From contig CANRNC010000011.1 of the NCBI GenBank assembly GCA_947631915.1, positions 1 through 63,694 of the forward strand: a DNA stretch of 63,694 nucleotides, written 5' to 3'. The notes beneath the pieces are model-generated. The model ran no database searches. It was not told where the DNA came from and saw only the letters and a list, made by a program, of their open reading frames with translations. The stretch comes from an uncultured Clostridia bacterium (GTDB lineage: Bacteria > Bacillota > Clostridia > TANB77 > CAG-508). A program made the position numbers and the translations under genes. Below are positions 1-8,591 of the stretch, piece by piece. Numbering within the stretch: position 1 is the stretch's first letter; every line of letters starts with the position of its first letter.

Positions 1-1782
1 ATACTTATTATAGCAGTAGGAGTTGGAACAGGAGTAGGATTAAATGCACTTCTTTCAAAAAGTTTAGGAGAAAAAAATACAGAGAAAGTAAACAAAGTTG
101 CAGGAAATGGAATATTTTTAAGTGTATGCTTATATATAATATTCTTATTATTTGGATCTTTTGGCTCAAAATGGTTTATTTCGCTTTTTGCAGGTGGAAA
201 TGAACAAGTTATATCTATGGGAACGATATATTTACAAATATGCTGTTGTCTATCAATAGGAGCTATTGGATTTACAGTATATGAAAGATTTCTACAAAGT
301 ACAGGAAAAACAATGCTTTCAACCATAGCACAAATATTGGGAGCTGTAACAAATATAATTTTAGATTATGTATTTATTTATCCATTAAAAATGGGTGTAG
401 CAGGTGCAGCTTGGGCAACAGTTATAGGACAAATTATTTCATTAGTAGTTGCTATGATATTTCACTATAAATTAAATAAAGAAATAAATGGAAATCTAAA
501 GTATATTAGTCCAGAATTAAAATTAATAAAAGAAATTTATAATATAGGTATTTCAGCAGCAATTATGCAGGGCTTGCTTTCAGTTATGATGGCAGGAATG
601 AATGCTATTCTTGGAATGTCAAAAGCAGATCCTATAATATTAGTAGGTTCTTTTGGTATATATTATAAAATACAGCAAATTGTATTATTTTCAGCATTCG
701 GTTTGTCTAATACCATAATTTCAATTTTATCATTTAACTATGGTATGAAAGATAAAAAAAGAATAAATGATTGTATCAAATATGGAATTATTGATACAGT
801 TATTGTAACTTTAATATTAACTTGTATTTTTGAATTGTTTGCTAAACCTATTTCAGGTTTGTTTGGACTTACTGGAGGAACTACAACAGAAATAATAGAA
901 ATATGTACAACAGCTTTAAGAATAGCAAGTATAGGATATATATTTATGGGATTTTCAGTTGCAGTACAAGGTATATTACAATCAATTGGATATGCTTTAA
1001 GACCTCTAATAATATCATTATTAAGATTGGTTGTATTTGTGTTTCCAATAGCATATTTATTTACTTTGTCTAATAATGTAACAAATATTGTTTGGTGGAC
1101 TTTACCAATTGCAGAAATTCTAACAGCAGTAATTTCAGTATTTATATTAAAAAAATCTTACAAGGAAAAGATAGAAGTAATAGATATAATTAAGAAGAGT
1201 ACAAAAGTAAGTAAAAAACTTATTATATCCATTGCACGTGAACATGGAACAGGTGGAAAAGAAATAGCAAGACAAGTAGCCAAAAAATTAGAATTAGACT
1301 TTTATGATAAAGAGGAAATTAAAAATTTTGCTTTAAATAATAATCTAATTGGCAAAGATACAAAAGAGAACGAACTATATAATTTCTTTTTATCATTAGA
1401 TGTAGAAAAAGATTCAATAATTAAACAATCAGAAGCAATTAGAGAAATTGCATTAAAGGAAAATTGTGTTATTGTAGGTAGAGGAGCAGACTATATATTA
1501 AAAAATAGTCCAAATATAATTAGAATATTTTTATATGCACCACTTGAATATAGGATAAATAAAATTAAAGAAATGTATGATGATACTTATGATGAAGCTA
1601 AAAAACATGTAGTAAATTCTGATAAATCAAGAGCTTCATATTACGAGGTTATTACTAATCAAAAGTGGGGAAATAGAGAAAATTATGACTTATGTTTAAA
1701 TTGCAAAATTGGAACAAAAAAAGCAGTAAATATAATTTACGATTATATAGAAAAGACAAGAGGAATTAATGAAATTCTTTAA
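1..1782 (+). CDS. MATE-family transporter fused to a cytidylate-kinase-like domain (5' end outside the window)
   Basis: The reading frame is open from base 1, so the true start lies upstream. About the first 390 visible residues are hydrophobic and look like most of a MATE multidrug/cation antiporter: many membrane helices, polar loops and conserved small-residue stretches. Around base 1220 the protein becomes soluble and reads IISIAREHGTGGKEIA, the P-loop-like start of the cytidylate-kinase-like family (Cytidylate_kin2 type). VIVGRGADYIL and a KSRASYYEVIT segment follow, both typical of that family. The joint is a continuous frame with no stop, so this is a true fusion. The membrane half would export substrates; the role of the kinase-like half, presumably cytosolic, is unknown. 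An internal ATG at 217 is unlikely to be the start because membrane segments continue upstream. Confidence 0.85.
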   Translation: MLIIAVGVGTGVGLNALLSKSLGEKNTEKVNKVAGNGIFLSVCLYIIFLLFGSFGSKWFISLFAGGNEQVISMGTIYLQICCCLSIGAIGFTVYERFLQSTGKTMLSTIAQILGAVTNIILDYVFIYPLKMGVAGAAWATVIGQIISLVVAMIFHYKLNKEINGNLKYISPELKLIKEIYNIGISAAIMQGLLSVMMAGMNAILGMSKADPIILVGSFGIYYKIQQIVLFSAFGLSNTIISILSFNYGMKDKKRINDCIKYGIIDTVIVTLILTCIFELFAKPISGLFGLTGGTTTEIIEICTTALRIASIGYIFMGFSVAVQGILQSIGYALRPLIISLLRLVVFVFPIAYLFTLSNNVTNIVWWTLPIAEILTAVISVFILKKSYKEKIEVIDIIKKSTKVSKKLIISIAREHGTGGKEIARQVAKKLELDFYDKEEIKNFALNNNLIGKDTKENELYNFFLSLDVEKDSIIKQSEAIREIALKENCVIVGRGADYILKNSPNIIRIFLYAPLEYRINKIKEMYDDTYDEAKKHVVNSDKSRASYYEVITNQKWGNRENYDLCLNCKIGTKKAVNIIYDYIEKTRGINEIL

Positions 1783-1959
1783 GGTTTGTGAGAATCAAAG
1801 GTTGAGGACAAAAATACAAAACTTTTATAATACGAACCAATTTATAGATTGAATTTAATATTTAAAACAAACGAGAAATATACATAACAAATTGACAGTT
1901 TCCATTATTTATGATAAAATATAAAGGCTAATTATTATAAATAAATAGGAGGATTTTTT

Positions 1960-2543
1960 ATGATTTTCAACCTAAAAATGAAAATATTAACAGTATTCTT
2001 ATTAATAACTATGCTAGTTAATATGCAAGTAATAATTGGGCAAATTTAGGAATTGATGGTACAATACAAGTAATATGTAATAGTACCTCAAAGCTGACAG
2101 CAGAAAATATTTATGTACTTACTTTTAAAGTAAAAGATAACGCATCAATAGGAACTAGTGCTAATGTGAGTATAAGTGAGATTAAAGTTAATAGTGATGA
2201 TTCAAAATCTAATTTTACAGAAACACCTAAATCAGTAACTATAAATATTATTTCAGAAGATTCAAATACACAAAGCGGAAATAATGAAGGAAATCAAAAT
2301 TCAGGTACAACTAATAACAATAATGTGGAAAATCAAAAACCAAATACATCAAACAACAATAATGCAGAAAATCAAAATTTAGGTTCAACTAATAAAGATA
2401 ATAATATTTCTATTTCAGTTTTACCAAAGACTGGAGATACTAACTATAATTGGATTATAGCTGTATTGGGAATATCAGCTATAATAGTAGTATATTCTTT
2501 AATTAGAATAAGAATTATCAATAAAAAAGATCATGAAAATTAA
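1960..2543 (+). pseudogene. Decayed cohesin-like, LPXTG-anchored surface protein
   Basis: An ATG at 1960, behind a good AGGAGG site, opens a typical signal peptide (MIFNLKMKILTVFLLI...) that hits a stop at 2047. In another frame the text continues as a fragment resembling the end of a cohesin domain (IYVLTFKVKDNASIG..., near 2109-2160). It goes on through an Asn/Gln-rich low-complexity linker to a sortase signal, LPKTGD, a membrane helix and a positively charged tail ending at 2543. The signal peptide and the rest are out of frame, and most of a cohesin domain (normally about 140 residues) is missing. An internal deletion plus frameshift is the simplest reading. The intact 3' frame from 2166 has no credible start signal of its own. 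Confidence 0.7.
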
Positions 2544-2615
2544 AGAAAAGAGTACTGTTCTAATTGGTAATCAAAAACATGATATAAATTATTTGATAAT
2601 AGGGAGATAAAAGCG

Positions 2616-3641
2616 GTGGAAGAAGTAAATAAGTTGTTAAAAAGTTTAGGATATACAGAATATGATATTAATGAAATAATAAATACATATCCTATATCAG
2701 ATATGAAAGAAGATACTCTAATAAAGAATATTAAAAGTAATTATACATTTTTAGTAAAATTAGGTTATAGTCAAGAAGAAGTAATAAAGATGACAAAGAG
2801 CTTTCCTAAAATATATAGCTATAGTATAGAAAATATGAAACAAAAAATAAAAGACATAAAAAAATTAGGCTATAGTCAAGAAGAAGTAATAAAGATGACA
2901 AAGAGTCTTCCTTCAATATATGGTTTAAGTATAGAAAATATAAAACAAAAAATAAAAGACATAAAAAAATTAGGCTATAGTCAAGAAGAAGTAATAAAGA
3001 TGACGAAGAATCTTCCTGCAATATATGGCTATAGTATAGAGAATATGAAACAAAAAATAAAAGACATGAAAAAATTAGGCTATAGCCAAGAAAAAGTAAT
3101 AAAGATGACAAAGATTACTCCTTCAATATATGGTTTAAGTATAGAAAATATGAAACAAAAAATAAAAGACATAAAAAAATTAGGCTATAGTCAAGAAGAA
3201 GTAATAAAGATGACAGAGAATCTTCCTTCATTATATAGCTATAGTATAGAAAATATAAAACAAAAAATAGAATTCTATGATTATATTAATTTGCATTCAT
3301 TAGCAATAGTATCACCTCAAAGGTTGATGCAAAGTACAGCATTAAGTTATGCAAGGTATATGTTTTTTTTAGAAAAAGGAATAAAAATAGATGAAACTAA
3401 TTATAGAAAATTATTTCAAGATGAAAAAGGATTTCAAAAACAATATGGAATAACAAAACAAAAATTATTAGAAAAATATGATTATGAAAGAGATTTTAAA
3501 GGAAAAAGTCCTCTAGAATTAGTAGTAGAAGCACAAGAAACTATTGGCGAAGATATAAGTTATATAGATGATACCGAACAAGTAATGACAAAACAAGAAA
3601 ATCAGATTGAAGGACAAGAAAATAGTCAAATAGGGGAGTGA
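2616..3641 (+). CDS. mTERF-like tandem-repeat protein
   Basis: A GTG start at 2616 sits behind AGGGAG. The 341-residue protein has five nearly identical 35-residue repeats of the type KLGYSQEEVIKMTKSLP, preceded by one diverged unit. The pattern LGYS-x4-V-x7-P followed by SIENIKQKI matches the helical mTERF repeat of mitochondrial transcription termination factors. A non-repetitive C-terminal region (from about residue 225) carries a conserved-looking YARYMFFLEKG segment and an acidic Gln-rich tail. No signal peptide or membrane helix is seen. It overlaps the ribosome binding site of the next gene, so 2616-4417 is probably one operon. Nucleic-acid binding is an inference from the fold; the cellular role is unknown. 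Confidence 0.7.
   Translation: MEEVNKLLKSLGYTEYDINEIINTYPISDMKEDTLIKNIKSNYTFLVKLGYSQEEVIKMTKSFPKIYSYSIENMKQKIKDIKKLGYSQEEVIKMTKSLPSIYGLSIENIKQKIKDIKKLGYSQEEVIKMTKNLPAIYGYSIENMKQKIKDMKKLGYSQEKVIKMTKITPSIYGLSIENMKQKIKDIKKLGYSQEEVIKMTENLPSLYSYSIENIKQKIEFYDYINLHSLAIVSPQRLMQSTALSYARYMFFLEKGIKIDETNYRKLFQDEKGFQKQYGITKQKLLEKYDYERDFKGKSPLELVVEAQETIGEDISYIDDTEQVMTKQENQIEGQENSQIGE
2760..3284 (+). repeat. Five tandem 105-bp coding repeats
   Basis: Units begin at about 2760, 2865, 2970, 3075 and 3180, each exactly 105 bp (35 codons), and are almost identical at the nucleotide level. Synonymous positions are conserved too, which points to recent amplification or gene conversion. They encode the mTERF-like repeats of the surrounding gene. 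Confidence 0.9.
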
Positions 3642-3648
3642 TAAAATT

Positions 3649-4002
3649 ATGGAAAATATTAATGAATATGCAACAGCATATGCTGAAGTATTAGAAATAT
3701 TAAAATACATTCCAAAATCTGATTACGATAAAATTCCAAAAGAAAAATTGAATCTTTTTGATATAAAAAAAGATAAAAAATATAAATTTAAGTATAATCC
3801 GAACAAAACATTAGAAGAAAATAATGTTTCTAAAAGATCAAAGGCAATAATTATTATATTATTCAGAGATTATTGGTCTAATGATACTCAAAAGGAAAAG
3901 ATAGTTGCAAAACAAAATAATGATAGAAGGATATTAGAAGAAGAAAAAATAAAAAAATATAATTATGAAGATATATTAAAAAAAAACAATATAAAAAAAT
4001 AA
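3649..4002 (+). CDS. Small helical protein of unknown function
   Basis: A 117-residue, charged, probably alpha-helical protein without signal peptide or membrane segment. Its ribosome binding site (GGGGAG) lies over the stop codon of the preceding mTERF-like gene, so the two are probably co-translated. The pattern YAEVLEIL-x-YIP-x5-KIP-x-EKL resembles the protein encoded at 60744-61133 (YEVDCILNLMP-x5-KIP). The two look like members of one family, each next to a larger uncharacterised gene. I do not recognise a named family and assign no function. Confidence 0.6.
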   Translation: MENINEYATAYAEVLEILKYIPKSDYDKIPKEKLNLFDIKKDKKYKFKYNPNKTLEENNVSKRSKAIIIILFRDYWSNDTQKEKIVAKQNNDRRILEEEKIKKYNYEDILKKNNIKK

Positions 4003-4018
4003 AAAGGTGAAGATAAAT

Positions 4019-4417
4019 ATGGAAGAAATATTAAAAAAATTTGGAATAAGCGAAAAAACAATTAATCAAATGATAGAAGTATGCCCAAATATAAAAGAAT
4101 TAAGTGAAAGTGAAATATTAGAAAAAATAGAGATTTTAAAAAAAATAAATTGTAATGATATACAAATAAGAAATATAGTAAGTAGCAATCCTATGTATTT
4201 AGATAGAAGTAATACAGATGTAAATAAGTTAATAAAAAAAATGAATGAAGTAGGTTTTTCTACATTAAATATTTTATTTGATGGAAATCCATATATATTA
4301 AATTTAGATGCATTTGAAATAGAAAACTATATTAAAGATAGACAAAAAAATGGAGAATTATTAGAAGAGATAGTAGATGATATGGAATCTAATTTATATG
4401 TTTTTCAAGAAATATAA
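4019..4417 (+). CDS. Short mTERF-like protein
   Basis: The chosen start is ATG 4019, nine bases after AAAGGTGA; a GTG at 4007 lies inside that ribosome binding site. The 132-residue product has the spacing of mTERF-type helical repeats: KKFGISEKTINQMIEVCPNI, then KKINCNDIQIRNIVSSNPMYL, then NEVGFSTLNILFDGNPYIL. The leucine/glycine turn is followed by a proline about 12 residues later in each. It is more diverged than the repeats in the gene at 2616 and is probably co-transcribed with it. The function is unknown. Confidence 0.55.
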   Translation: MEEILKKFGISEKTINQMIEVCPNIKELSESEILEKIEILKKINCNDIQIRNIVSSNPMYLDRSNTDVNKLIKKMNEVGFSTLNILFDGNPYILNLDAFEIENYIKDRQKNGELLEEIVDDMESNLYVFQEI

Positions 4418-4465
4418 AATAATTTTATAAAGAATGTTGAAAGATCAAAAGAGGAAAATTTAAAA

Positions 4466-4630
4466 ATGAAATTTAATCCAAATAATATAATATATAACTG
4501 GAAAAAAGTAGAGAATATAACGATTTTAAAATCGAAAGATGTAGAAAATGCCTCAGTTACAGAAATTTATTTTGATGAAAATAATAAAGCAATTTATATA
4601 ATTGCAATGGGGGGAATTGAAAATATATAA
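4466..4630 (+). CDS. Small ORF, 54 codons
   Basis: An ATG at 4466 follows AAAGAGG by about nine bases and opens a 54-residue frame with an aromatic/charged N-terminus (NNIIYNWKKVENI) and a C-terminal beta-like stretch (VTEIYFDENNKAIYIIAMGG). It could be a real small protein or the remnant of a larger one. No family is recognised. Confidence 0.35.
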   Translation: MKFNPNNIIYNWKKVENITILKSKDVENASVTEIYFDENNKAIYIIAMGGIENI

Positions 4631-4700
4631 TATCAGGGAATATATTGAAAAATGTAAATAAAAGTAATACAATTTTATAGGAAATGGAGGCGAAAAAATT

Positions 4701-5129
4701 ATGAAAAATAAAGTCGCACTTATGTGGACTATTACTGTAATTTGTTTGGTTTTAACGATTGTTTTTTGGTTTTTAATGAATAAAACAGAAGTGAAATATG
4801 AAGAAGTCACAGCAACTGTTACTAGCACTTCTACTAAAGAAGTTGTAAATAAAAATACAAAAAATAGAACAACATTTTATGAAGTTAAAGTAAAATATAA
4901 TGGAAAAGAATATACGCTACAAAATGTTCATGGACTTTCAGGATATTATGAAGGAAAAAGTGTAACAGCATTATTGTCTAATGATAAATTATATGCAAAT
5001 GTTGAGGGAATAAAATCTACATCTCCAGTTGCTATTATATACTTTGTATTCTTGTTTGGGACTTTTGGAATGTTAATATTATCTGCTACATATATGTCTA
5101 AAGTAAAGGCAAAAAAGCAAACGGAATAA
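4701..5129 (+). CDS. DUF3592-like membrane protein
   Basis: A 142-residue protein with one hydrophobic helix at residues about 7-26 and another at about 108-130. They flank an extracytoplasmic beta-rich domain containing TATVTSTSTKEV and YEVKVKYNGKEYTL. This two-helix architecture with an internal beta domain is typical of DUF3592 proteins, whose function is not known. A good ribosome binding site (GGAGG) precedes the ATG. It is a single gene ending in the hairpin at 5227. Confidence 0.65.
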   Translation: MKNKVALMWTITVICLVLTIVFWFLMNKTEVKYEEVTATVTSTSTKEVVNKNTKNRTTFYEVKVKYNGKEYTLQNVHGLSGYYEGKSVTALLSNDKLYANVEGIKSTSPVAIIYFVFLFGTFGMLILSATYMSKVKAKKQTE

Positions 5130-5226
5130 ATATATTATAAAAAAGTTTAGGATGTAAAAAAGTTATAATAATGAAAGTGGCAAATGCACAATCGCAAGTT
5201 ATAGATAATGATAAATAACGATGAAG

Positions 5227-5264
5227 ACAGATAAGTCATTATGAAGTGAATTATCTGTTTTTAT
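5227..5264 (+). terminator. Rho-independent terminator
   Basis: An 8-bp stem (ACAGATAA paired with TTATCTGT) is followed by a T-rich tail, about 100 bases after the DUF3592-like gene. Confidence 0.6.
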
Positions 5265-5329
5265 ATATTTTTTATAAAATTTATTGAATAAATAGTTAAA
5301 CGCAAATTACAATTTAGGAGTGTGATTAT

Positions 5330-5629
5330 ATGGCTACAACAAAAGAGTATAAAGATTTTGTATTGGAACAATTAAACTTATTAGATACCATTACTTGCAA
5401 ATCAATGATGGGAGAATATTTACTTTATTATAATGGAATATTATTTGGTGGAATATATGATGATAGATTACTTGTTAAAATAGTAGATAGTAATAAAAAA
5501 TATAATATGCAGAAATCTATTCCTTATGAAAGTGCTAAACCTATGTATTTAGTTGATGATGTAGATAATAAAGAAGTATTAAAAGAAATTGTTATTGAAA
5601 CTTGCAAAGATTTATCAATTAAAAAGTAA
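5330..5629 (+). CDS. TfoX N-terminal domain protein
   Basis: A 99-residue cytosolic protein with the TfoX/Sxy N-terminal signature: an early helix, then the MMGEYLLYYNGILFGGIYDDRLLVKI-type core and KPMYLVDD near residue 75. Stand-alone TfoX_N proteins are common in Clostridia. Competence control is established only for the longer proteobacterial Sxy/TfoX proteins, so no role is asserted here. An AGGAG-type site precedes the ATG, and a terminator follows at 5650. Confidence 0.75.
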   Translation: MATTKEYKDFVLEQLNLLDTITCKSMMGEYLLYYNGILFGGIYDDRLLVKIVDSNKKYNMQKSIPYESAKPMYLVDDVDNKEVLKEIVIETCKDLSIKK

Positions 5630-5649
5630 TACAAATTACAATTTGTGTG

Positions 5650-5684
5650 AGCAAGAGATTATTTAAGAATTTCTTGCTTTTTTT
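5650..5684 (+). terminator. Rho-independent terminator
   Basis: The stem AGCAAGA / TCTTGCT is followed by seven T residues. The tail runs straight into the repeat-containing promoter of the response regulator gene. Confidence 0.75.
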
Positions 5685-5716
5685 GATACAACTTAGATAC
5701 AATTTTATGTTATACT
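5685..5716 (+). promoter_or_regulatory. Direct-repeat promoter of the two-component operon
   Basis: GATACA at 5685 and again at 5696 are exactly 11 bp apart, inside a repeated GATACAA-c/t-TT unit. A -10 element TATACT at 5711 begins nine bases after the second copy, and no convincing -35 is present. An 11-bp phased repeat in place of the -35 is the arrangement of PhoB/OmpR-type activators. The same layout recurs at 8592-8645. Confidence 0.65.
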
Positions 5717-5734
5717 TTGAATAGGTGAAGTTAT

Positions 5735-6391
5735 ATGAATAGAATTTTAATAGTCGAAGATGAAATTGCAATTAGTGATTTAATAAAAATAGAATTGGAA
5801 GAAAGATGTTATATATGTGATATTGAAAATGACGGAGAATCTGCAGCCGAATTAATTGAGAAAAAAAATTATGATTTAATTTTACTTGATATAATGTTAC
5901 CTAAAATAGACGGATATGAATTATTAGAATATATAAAGCAAAAAGCAAACATTCCTGTATTATTCGTAACAGCGAAAAATCAAACAAGAGATAAAATAAA
6001 AGGTTTAAATTTAGGAGCAGATGATTATATAACTAAGCCTTTTGAAATAGAAGAACTTATTGCAAGAATAGAGGCAGTTTTAAGAAGATACAATAATGGA
6101 AATGAAGTACAAAATATAGGAGATATAAGTATAAATGTTATTTCAAGAACAGTAATGAAAAATGGCAGAGAAATAAGCCTTACACCAAAAGAATTTGATT
6201 TATTAGTTTTGCTAATTCAAAATAAAAACTTTGCTTTATATAGAGAAACTATTTTTGAAAAAGTATGGGGTGAGGAATTAGAATTTGAGACAAGAACATT
6301 AGATTTGCATATACAAAGGCTAAGAAAAAAACTTGACTGGAAAGATAAGATAAAAACAGTTTATAAAATTGGATATATGTTGTGTATATAA
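5735..6391 (+). CDS. OmpR-family response regulator (VanR-like)
   Basis: A 218-residue regulator. The receiver domain has acidic residues E8-D9, phospho-acceptor D52 in LILLDIMLP, T79 and the conserved lysine in ITKPF. A winged-helix DNA-binding domain follows (ISLTPKEFDLLVLL... RTLDLHIQRLRKKL). It would be phosphorylated by the kinase encoded 17 bases downstream. Its promoter and that of the gene at 8673 carry the same 11-bp repeats, so it probably activates both its own operon and the CofE-like/VanY/VanZ operon. The regulon contents support a cell-wall-stress role, but the signal is unknown. Confidence 0.9.
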   Translation: MNRILIVEDEIAISDLIKIELEERCYICDIENDGESAAELIEKKNYDLILLDIMLPKIDGYELLEYIKQKANIPVLFVTAKNQTRDKIKGLNLGADDYITKPFEIEELIARIEAVLRRYNNGNEVQNIGDISINVISRTVMKNGREISLTPKEFDLLVLLIQNKNFALYRETIFEKVWGEELEFETRTLDLHIQRLRKKLDWKDKIKTVYKIGYMLCI

Positions 6392-6407
6392 AACAAGGAG
6401 AATATTA

Positions 6408-7814
6408 ATGAAAATTTGGAAAAAGTTTGTATTATTTTCAATAAGTATTATTGCGATAGTTTTGTCTTGTAGTAGATATTATACTGTTAAGAATAATTTT
6501 TTACATTCAATAGAAAATGTAAGACAACAAAATGAAAGTAAGCACGTATTAGAAAAATATACACTTGAAAATAATATAGTCAAAACAATACAAGAAGGAG
6601 AAGAAGTAACAAACACAAAAATTGAGGAATATATAAAAAATTTATATACATATATGGAAAATGATTCAGAAATTACTGCAGTATATGATGAAGAATACAA
6701 ACAAATTTATTCCAATGTAAGTAAAATAGAAGGTTTAGATGTAAAAGAAATACTAAATCAAGAGGATGTTAATTATATAATAAAAAAGATTAACAGTAAG
6801 AATTATATGTTATTTTGTTCATATTGGAATGTAGATAGTAATGCTATTTATATTGTAAATATGTATGATATAACCGAAATATATGAGGAAAGAGATAGGC
6901 AGATATATGAAACTTTAATCTCTGATATTGTAATTTTAATTATAAGTGCAGTTACAATTTTTATTTTTTCTATATATCTAACAAAACCAATAAGTAAATT
7001 AAATAAGATAAGCAAAAAAATTGCAAAAGGAAACTTTGAAGAAAGAGTCAATATAAAAAGCAAAGATGAAATAGGAGAACTTGCCAATAGTTTCAACGTA
7101 ATGGCAGATGAGGTTGAAAGCAAAATATATGAATTAAAAAAACAAGTGAAACAAAAGAATGATTTTATTACTGGCTTTAGTCACGAACTAAAAACACCAA
7201 TGACAGCGATAATGGGATATAGTGATATGTTAAGATTAAAAAAATGTGATGAGGATGTAACTAGAAAAGCATTAAATTATATATATTCAGAGACAAAAAG
7301 ATTATCTAATTTATCACACAAACTAATGCTACTAATGTCTTTAACTGATGAAAAGATAGAATTAAAAAATATTGAAATAGATAAATTTATAAAAAAGGTT
7401 TCGGCAAAAGAAGAAATGTCACAAAATATTAAAATAGAAGTAAAAACAGAAAGAGGAAAGGTTTTAGGAGATACAGAATTATTAGAGTGTGTACTTAAAA
7501 ATCTAATAGAAAATGCAAGAAAAGCTGAACCAAAAGATAATAAAGTTATGATTATAGGAGAAAATTTAGAAAACGGAAAATATAGAATATCAGTAATAGA
7601 CAAAGGAAAAGGAATACCAAAGGAACATATTGATAGAGTTATTGAGGAGTTTTATATGATAGACAAATCGAGGAGCAGAAATTCAGGAGGAAGTGGAATA
7701 GGTCTATCGCTTTCACAAAAAATATTATCTTTACATTGTAGTAAGATAAATATAGAAAGTAGTGTAAATATTGGGACAACTGTTTATTTTGATTTAAAAC
7801 AGGAGGAAAATTAA
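6408..7814 (+). CDS. Sensor histidine kinase (VanS-like)
   Basis: The start is ATG 6408, behind AAGGAG; the open frame reaches further upstream into the regulator gene. The 468-residue kinase has an N-terminal membrane helix, an extracellular sensor region of about 130 residues and a second helix near 170-195. Then come a HAMP domain (LTKPISKLNKISKKIAKGNF), a HisKA segment with H259 in FSHELKTPM, and an ATPase domain with an N-box (NLIENARKA) and G-boxes (DKGKGIP, SGGSGIGLSL). It belongs with the response regulator immediately upstream and is followed after two bases by a secreted-type protein. Confidence 0.9.
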   Translation: MKIWKKFVLFSISIIAIVLSCSRYYTVKNNFLHSIENVRQQNESKHVLEKYTLENNIVKTIQEGEEVTNTKIEEYIKNLYTYMENDSEITAVYDEEYKQIYSNVSKIEGLDVKEILNQEDVNYIIKKINSKNYMLFCSYWNVDSNAIYIVNMYDITEIYEERDRQIYETLISDIVILIISAVTIFIFSIYLTKPISKLNKISKKIAKGNFEERVNIKSKDEIGELANSFNVMADEVESKIYELKKQVKQKNDFITGFSHELKTPMTAIMGYSDMLRLKKCDEDVTRKALNYIYSETKRLSNLSHKLMLLMSLTDEKIELKNIEIDKFIKKVSAKEEMSQNIKIEVKTERGKVLGDTELLECVLKNLIENARKAEPKDNKVMIIGENLENGKYRISVIDKGKGIPKEHIDRVIEEFYMIDKSRSRNSGGSGIGLSLSQKILSLHCSKINIESSVNIGTTVYFDLKQEEN

Positions 7815-7816
7815 TT

Positions 7817-8566
7817 ATGAAATTTAGAAATATGTGCATATATTTTTTATTTGCAATAGTTATTTTATTATCTTTCACTCTACCAACTATATTTTTGAAA
7901 TTAGAACAAAATGAATTTGTAAGTATTTCGTCTAATAAAACATTAAAACAAAATAAAATTGATGTAGAAACGGAGAAAATCTACTTAGTAAAAGCAATAC
8001 ATCAAATTGGAGACAATAAAACTATTGAAATTAGTACAAGTTCTGGGAAAAAATATCTAGTTAAAAATATATCAGAAAAATACGATGAAGAAGTGGAAAA
8101 ACAAACAAATTTATCGAATGAAATGCTTGAACAGGTAAGAAAATTGAGTGAATATGATATATTGGAAAATGTAGAAGTTGATAGTCAAAATAAAGGAATT
8201 GGTATTTTAATAAAAATGTATAGAAATGATGAAAATACATATATTGTTAATAATATAAAAATAGAAACAGATAATAACGAATACACATTTGACATAGAAA
8301 ATAAAACAGGAAAAATATTATATGTTGATTTTGACGAAAGTGTGCTTTGTAATAAAATAAGTAAAAAAGAAATTTTGGAAAATTATATAAAATATCTAGA
8401 CTTATATATTATAGATGATTGGAAATATGAAGACGATATAACGAATAACTGTTATTATTTAAAATCAGATAAAGCAAATTTAGAAGCGAGTTTAAAACAA
8501 GTAAGCGAAAATAATTATGCAGATTGTAAATATATACTAACTATACATACAACAAATTTACGTTAG
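7817..8566 (+). CDS. Membrane-anchored extracytoplasmic protein of the two-component operon
   Basis: A 249-residue protein with one N-terminal signal-anchor helix (about residues 7-26) and a charged beta-rich outer domain. It starts two bases after the kinase stop, with AGGAGG inside the kinase gene, so it is translationally coupled to the kinase. Such coupling is typical of accessory sensors or of lipoproteins that modulate the kinase. No family is recognised, and there is no lipobox cysteine. Confidence 0.7.
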   Translation: MKFRNMCIYFLFAIVILLSFTLPTIFLKLEQNEFVSISSNKTLKQNKIDVETEKIYLVKAIHQIGDNKTIEISTSSGKKYLVKNISEKYDEEVEKQTNLSNEMLEQVRKLSEYDILENVEVDSQNKGIGILIKMYRNDENTYIVNNIKIETDNNEYTFDIENKTGKILYVDFDESVLCNKISKKEILENYIKYLDLYIIDDWKYEDDITNNCYYLKSDKANLEASLKQVSENNYADCKYILTIHTTNLR

Positions 8567-8591
8567 TTTTTTAATAAATTTTAATATAAAT

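Noticed and set aside
2806-3111. Minus-strand frame of 101 codons over the mTERF-like repeats
   Set aside because: It is a shadow of the 105-bp repeats, hydrophobic by antisense composition and without a start signal.
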